A stretch of DNA of 64,000 nt from Typhlomys cinereus (lineage: Eukaryota; Chordata; Mammalia; Rodentia; Platacanthomyidae): positions 6,465,691 to 6,529,690 of the forward strand of contig JALPQD010000088.1 in assembly GCA_023101885.1 (NCBI GenBank), given 5' to 3'. Under the pieces are notes generated by a model. It was not told the DNA's origin. It made no database searches and saw only the letters and a program-made list of their open reading frames with translations. The position numbers were made by a program, and so were the translations under genes. Numbering within the stretch: the stretch's first letter is position 1; each line of letters starts with the position of its first letter. This document shows, one piece after another, positions 57,280-64,000 of this stretch.

Positions 57280-57378
57280 GATTGCAATGGCTCCTCATCC
57301 CGCTCCGGAAGCTGAGGCAGGAGGTTGGCCATTTTGAGGCCAGTCTGGACAAGACCCTGTCTTGAGATACCAAAAGTG
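57280..57378 (+). mobile_element. B1 SINE, diverged
   Basis: 'ctccggaagctgaggcagga', 'ggttggccattttgaggcca', 'agaccctgtcttgagatacc'. Confidence 0.75.
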
Positions 57379-57609
57379 GGCAATGAATTGTTGCACCGCC
57401 GACCCTGGCTCGTGTGTCCTTGAAAGCAGGTCTGTGGATCACCGGCCTGTGTCCACTACGTAGACCTGGGTGCTCTGTCCCACAAGGACAGGCTGATGTG
57501 CGTGTCCAGTCACATCGGTCCTATCTTCACACAGGCCTGAGCACCTGTGTCAGCTGCCTGTTCTGTGCCTCTCTCTCCTCCTATAAAAACATTTACTGAG
57601 AGGACAGGA

Positions 57610-57735
57610 AAGGGAAATAGAGAACGTATGTATGCTCTGCAGCAGGAGTGGTCCCATCTCTCACCATGTGGACTTCGAGGGACTGAACTCTGGTCACTAC
57701 AGTTGTGAGCAGACCTTTATTCCGCCTGTTTCTCT
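57610..57735 (-). mobile_element. B3-like SINE fragment
   Basis: 'ccatgtggacttcgagggac' and 'tgaactctggtcactacagt' in reverse B3 order, with the head missing or diverged. Confidence 0.5.
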
Positions 57736-58100
57736 TACACACACACATGCACGTACAACCATACATTCAGTGTTCCCTGGACTTCATGTTTATATCTTCT
57801 GTTCCAACTAGAGGTGAACAAATGGGCACCCCCCCACTGTCCTGGCGCACCCATCTGTCTTCAGCAATGTTGCTCACCCCCCTCACGGGCATGCGTGTGA
57901 CTATAGACAGGAGCGGGTCGGGGTAACCCAGGGGCAGACGTCTAGCATACAGGAAGGCTACCATCTCCAGCAGCAGAGACGGGGTGGGGGGAGGACACGA
58001 CCGAAGGCCTGGGATTTACAGCAGCTCCCAGTGGCCAGCAAGGGTGGGAAGGAACGTGGAGTGGGTGAGGAAAACCACAGCTGTTAATAATGCATGTTGG

Positions 58101-58302
58101 AGGGGCTGGAGAGGTGGCTCAGAGGTTAAGCCTCCGCCTTGCAGGCAGAAAGTCCTGAGTTCGGATCCCAGATCCCACGTATAGACGCCAGGCGGAAGCG
58201 GGGGCGGCCTGCGCTTCTGGTCCTGGTAGGGCGGAGCCTGTGAATCCCGGGGCAGAAGGAGGTGGAGGCGTCCATGGTGGTTCGCGAATTCGTCCATGGT
58301 TC

Positions 58303-58341
<39 letters not shown>

Positions 58342-58402
58342 CCGCGCGCACACACACACACACGCATATGCACACAGTTGAATAAATAATAATAATAAAA
58401 AA
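58101..58402 (+). mobile_element. young tRNA-headed SINE with perfect TSD
   Basis: Main-family copy. Perfect 15-bp target-site duplication AATAATGCATGTTGG at 58086-58100 and 58403-58417. Body nearly identical to the copies at 30.0 and 42.6 kb, with a long (CA)n. Confidence 0.94.
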
Positions 58403-58417
58403 AATAATGCATGTTGG

Positions 58418-59610
58418 GGACACTGAGCGGGCTCCTGGGGCACGTTCATCTTAAAGCAACACTCATACTTGGGAGCTGGGCAACGGGGAAGCTGGAATCC
58501 GAGGGACAGACTCGACAGGGCAGACAGATGGGTCCCCACAGCAGGCACGCTTGCTCAGATGGAGCAGAGGGCTGGCTCTGAGGCCTGCAGTGACACCCAC
58601 CCATCCCAGGATGATGACTCTTCCAGAGCCCTTAGGTTGCAAGTTGGGATGAAGGTCTTCTTATCCCCTTGGAGAAACGTGTCCTGCTGCTGGCCCTCAC
58701 TCACTTCTGATCCTCTCAAGCCCACCCAACTGTTGCTGAAGATATGGGGGCTGCCGCCTGTCTGCCTCACAGCCCCCAGGGCCCAGAAGCACATCTGCTA
58801 GGAGGTGCAGCCCAGGAAGCTGGCACTCCCTGGCTCCCGGCCCTCCTAATGGCTCGAGCGCTGGCAGGTGGCTGGCAGAGGGAGCGATGACCCAGAGCCA
58901 CCAGATGGGCGCAGGCTTAGGTGACAGAAACTCAGCCTGGAGGGGTTAAGGGGGCTCTCTTGGGGCCCCACCTGAGTGTGCTCGGTTCTCACTAAGTGAG
59001 GGGGCAGAGTGGGTGGGTACACCCACAAACCCTCTGATTGAATTCTGAACCTTCAGCCCAGAGGTAAATGTGGGGAGATAAGGGGACCCTTTTTCTAAAT
59101 GTGGGAGAGTCCCATCCTCTGTTACCCACCACAACCCTTCTCTGACCCCCCACCATAGCCCTGTTGGCAGAATCACTGCTCTCCCAGGAGCTAACAATCC
59201 CCCCTCCAGTTCAAGGGGACTCTGTTGCCATAGAAACAGCATCTGGAGGGTCTGGATCTAGTGGCTACACTAAGAACAAGGAAGCCAGCAGCAGCTGCTG
59301 CGCAAGACATGTTCTCACTCAAGCGGTCTGTGTGTACAGACAATGGGGGCCAGCCAAGGCTGCAAGGATCCCCATGGATCTGCCCCCAGGGGCAGGGCAG
59401 CTCCCAACAGACTTGGCCTTCTGGGCTGGAGAGTGCCTCAGGCTGCTGGGAAGAACTCCCACCATGAGCCCCAGACCCTAGAAGCGAGGTGTGCAGGTCA
59501 GGAAAACCAGACTCAGACCCCTGGGCCCAAGGTGTGATGGCAATGAGCTTCTCCAGCAATGAGGCCCCTCCTGACAAGCCCCCCCCATCCCCAGGGAGGC
59601 AGTGAGACAC
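58418..59610. other. intergenic spacer before the PIN1 3' end
   Basis: GC-rich and repeat-poor. I see no coding exon: frames of up to 162 codons occur but overlap on both strands without family resemblance. Confidence 0.5.
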
Positions 59611-59614
59611 AGGC

Positions 59615-60072
59615 CCCAGAGCAGTGGTTCTGGGTTTAATGGAAGGTGCACTGGGTGCTGCAGTGCCCCCGAGGCACACGCACCCTGCATCTCCAGGGGC
59701 CTAGGCACAGAGGGTTCACTTTTGCAACTGAACAGAGACCAGAGGACTAGAGCTCAAGGAACAAGAAACAAGGTCCTTTTGCCGCCTCCGGGGCCTGGGG
59801 CAGTCAGTCACCCCATCCCCGGGCTTCGGGTCCTCTTCTCCCTATGGTCTGCTGAGGATGAACCCTGTAGGATTCTGGCAGGGGCAGCCCCAACTCCACA
59901 GGATGTGGAGAGGCGAGCCCCAGCTGCAGATCTCAGAGCCCCCCCTCCCCCAGCCATTTTGGAAACAATAAATACTCAGCGACAGGTGGGGTGCCCACGG
60001 CTGCCCAAGAGGAGGGCGCAGGCTGGGCTGCAGTCCCCTTTCCCCCACAGGTCAGCCAGACCCCCGCAGCCC
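59615..60072 (-). terminator. PIN1: PIN1 3' UTR and polyadenylation signal
   Basis: From the PIN1 stop codon the 3' UTR runs about 455 bp to an ATTAAA variant signal (59635-59640 on the minus strand, 'attaaacccagaa'). The length suits mammalian PIN1. The exact end is inferred. Confidence 0.65.
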
Positions 60073-61289
<1,217 letters not shown>

Positions 61290-62004
61290 CTACCACACGC
61301 TGGCACATCCCCAGGGTGCAAGCCACACACCTGTGACCCCACAGTGACCTCGACAACCAGGCACTTACCTGCAGACAGCGGCACATAATGTCACCCACCT
61401 TCAATCCAGGACACACAGAGGGTGGGCCTGATGGAAGTGGGGGAGGAGAGGCACCCACCTTCTGCCTAGAGCAACGTGTGGGATGGGGAGACTTGAGGAG
61501 CCCAGCACAGACCAGCTGTCCCCAAAAGCTGCCTATGTCCTCTGTTGCGGGCCCTAGGGGTCCTGCTGCCCCGAAGGCATAATGAAGAGCTAACTGGAAT
61601 CTGTAGATGATGTTGAGGGGCTGTGAGGGACATGTGAAGCCCTCACTGTGGTCCCACGGACATGCCACACAACAGGTGGGAGGGACTCTGGTGGAGCCTT
61701 GTGATTGGCTATTACTGTTCTGGAGAGGTGGCAGTGCTGCCCTGGGAGCCAGACAAGATCACCCCGGGACTGTGCACCTTGTCTTGGGAGAGGCCTGTAG
61801 GGGCCGTGTGCACATGGAACTGGGCTTGTGCACGCACGCAGGTGCCCAGTGAGAGGCTGCAGTTAGCTCCCTGGGTCCAGGCGGCTCCTGAGGCACGCAG
61901 AGCTTGAACATGGACATGAGGCAGACGTCCTGACCCTCCTTTCTGCTCCACTGCTGTTGGGGTCTCAGGGTGGGGGCAGGTAGTTATTTTCTCCCTTCCT
62001 CCCT

Positions 62005-62105
62005 CCCTTCCTTTCAGACATGGTCTTGCTACATAGCTCAGGGTAGTCCCAAACTCATGATCCTCCTCTCTCAGCCCCGAGAGTGCTGAGAGGATAGGCC
62101 CATGC
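62005..62105 (-). mobile_element. B1 SINE
   Basis: 'agacatggtcttgctacata', 'gctcagggtagtcccaaact', 'catgatcctcctctctcagc': B1 reversed. Confidence 0.85.
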
Positions 62106-62717
62106 CCCAATGGGTTAGTTCTGCCTGTGGCTCCTGTCTGAGCACAAGTCATCCAGGGCACTGAGAGCTTTCCCTGGACCACATTGTCACTCCCATCTGG
62201 TGCCCATGGGACACTACCTGCTCAGCTACCTGTGCTGAGACACAGGCGAGCAGCCGACTCCCGTAGGCCACGACATTCCTCTTGCTGGGGAGTAGTGCAG
62301 GGGTCGCCCCCATCTGGATTCTTCCAGGGGGCAACCTTGGCTCTGCACATGGCTGGCTAGGTGCTCCTGCCTGACTCGGGCCTCCTGGTCTGTCCATTGC
62401 CAACAGGCAACTGTAACTGACATACAGGACTGATGGATACTCCCCCCCCTCTGGCCACTCCGATCCTCTGCTCATCCCTGGCATCTGGGTTAGACCCCGC
62501 TGAAACCATGAGGCACACGGAGCCAGATGGTCTGACTTGTCCATCACACCTCAGTCTCATGGAAATACCACCACAAATGTTGGGGGTTCCAAAGCACCCC
62601 ATTCTCCAGTGCTCTTCTGTAGGGACCACAGGAGGCCAGCCCTGCCCAGAACCAGAGTTACCTTGGTGGAGTCAGGACCACAGGGACCCAAATGTGGGTG
62701 ACCTGGTGCATACACAT

Positions 62718-62718
<1 letters not shown>

Positions 62719-62768
<50 letters not shown>
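62719..62768. repeat. (CA)n microsatellite
   Basis: Pure CA run of about 25 units. A short B1-like piece ('gaggctgtggtgggaggaca') follows. Confidence 0.95.
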
Positions 62769-62773
<5 letters not shown>

Positions 62774-62929
62774 CAACTCAGCACTTGAGAGGCTGTGGTG
62801 GGAGGACAAGTTTGAAGCTGGCGTGGGCTACACAGTAGACTGACTCAGAGACTGCGGCTCAGCATTTACCCAGCATGCTCCAGGGCTCCAGGCCATCTGT
62901 CATCGCTAGCATCACACATCCTTTTCTTA

Positions 62930-63060
62930 GCAGGAAAGGATGGCACACACCTCTCAGTCTCAGAACTTGGGAGGCTGAGGCAGGAAGGTGCCCATGAGTG
63001 CTAAGACTGCCAGAAATGCACAGTGAGACTCTGTCTAGAAAAATAAGAAACAAATCCCAA
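62930..63060 (+). mobile_element. B1 SINE
   Basis: 'ggatggcacacacctctcag', 'aacttgggaggctgaggcag', 'gtgagactctgtctagaaaa' and an A-rich end. Confidence 0.85.
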
Positions 63061-64000
63061 ACAGCCCCCCAAAACCAAGTACCCTTTTTCAAGACTGACT
63101 TTCAAAAGGTCTGGCTCCTGCTCCCCGTTAACCAGGTCCCTAAGTCCACTGCGGCACACAGTCCTTCCTGTTCCTGTCTCCTCACTTAGGGTTCTCCCAG
63201 CTGACAGTGCTTGCCTGTGTCCTCTGCTCTCGTTGCACGCCCCCCCAAACCCTGCCCCATGTGTGCTCCGTCACCATCATCCTGCCCATGTGCCTGTCTA
63301 GGACTGGCCCGGGCACCCAGCTTATCACTGTCCCCTTGCACCTGGATGCGTGCACAAGACAGGGGCTTCCTGTGCTGAAGGAACCTGGGAGGGGCGAGGA
63401 CAGAACCAAGCCTGGGGCTGGAGGGGGCGGGGAGGTTGGGGGGGGGCACAGTCTTCAGGCAGAGGCTTGTGTGCTTGCCTTTGTTTCCCTGGACTCAGAG
63501 CTGAGGCACCCCTAGGGCCTCCTCCAGGATGAATCCCAGATCTCACAGGGCATCTGTCACCATGGCCCTGGACCCTGGAGATAACCAGGTGGACTCAGAA
63601 CGGCATCTCCAGAGCTCCCAGGCTGCAGCGAGGCCCTCCACCTGCTTAGGGGTGTTCAGGAGCCCCGGAGTCCATGAGCACTGTCTCTGTGGGGAGCTGT
63701 GGACCAACGTGCTCAGTGCTGAGGCTGAGAGCAGCCAGTTCAGCCAGTTCTGTGGCTCGGAGCTGGCGGGCTGACGGCCCAGACAGGTGACTTTTCTGGG
63801 AGCCTCTACCTGCTTTACCAAACGGGTGACAACAGCTCCCACTCGGACAGCTGTTCTGAGGGTGAGTGACTGACCACTGCAGCAATGCTGGGTCCAGCGA
63901 GGCTGACCAACACTGCTCCTGCCGTTGCCTGGGGCTGTGTGTCAGTGTCGCCGGCAGCAGCCTGGCTCCTGATGTCACTGTCCTGGGAGGAAGAGACACC

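Overview
The window is nuclear DNA from a rodent. It is dense in B1-type (7SL-derived), ID-type and B2/B3/B4-type (tRNA-derived) SINEs, rodent L1 3' ends and MaLR-like LTRs. One tRNA-headed SINE family with a CA-rich tail has many young copies and does not match the mouse or rat consensus as I know it. I therefore infer a non-murine rodent, perhaps another myodont lineage; the species cannot be fixed from sequence alone.

Two protein-coding genes are certain, and they converge. OLFM2 (olfactomedin 2, a secreted glycoprotein) lies on the + strand: coding exons 2-6 are at 47639-47788, 51502-51648, 51841-52060, 52360-52466 and 51-kb-downstream terminal exon 55051-55728, with a polyadenylation signal at 56052. 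Together they encode 433 residues, which with a first exon of about 21 residues gives the usual 454. Exon 1 (signal peptide) was not found. PIN1 (phospho-Ser/Thr-Pro prolyl isomerase) lies on the - strand: exon 4 (60073-60182) and exon 3 (61046-61156) are present, and its upstream exons lie beyond the right edge. The tail-to-tail arrangement matches the human 19p13 order. The two genes share no known pathway; the link is positional.

Layout. 1-34.9 kb is AT-rich, with no supported intact gene. It holds an RPL29 processed pseudogene (about 30.8-31.35 kb), a 5'-truncated L1 (28.2-30.75 kb) broken by two young SINEs, a MER5A element, MIRs, LTR fragments, and an unidentified coding-like segment at 3.0-3.36 kb. 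34.96-39.61 kb is a nearly perfect inverted repeat with 2.3-kb arms and no spacer, followed by a 10-N gap. 39.66-47.6 kb is GC-rich OLFM2 upstream or intron-1 DNA with a CA-rich tract, a promoter-like segment, a GGAA microsatellite and a 61-bp minisatellite. 47.6-56.1 kb is OLFM2, 56.1-59.6 kb is the intergenic spacer, and 59.6-64 kb is the PIN1 3' end and intron 2.

I see no undescribed biological system. The strongest anomaly is the palindrome. Its right arm and the sequence after the gap begin with the same 19 bp and end with the same 41 bp, so the assembly appears to hold two alternative fillings of one interval in tandem. A fold-back artefact is the leading explanation, and the sharp GC change at the palindrome's left edge makes the link between 1-34.9 kb and the OLFM2 locus doubtful. 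The most interesting likely-genuine feature is the 61-bp minisatellite in OLFM2 intron 1, whose units repeat MYB-like and KLF/SP-like motifs.
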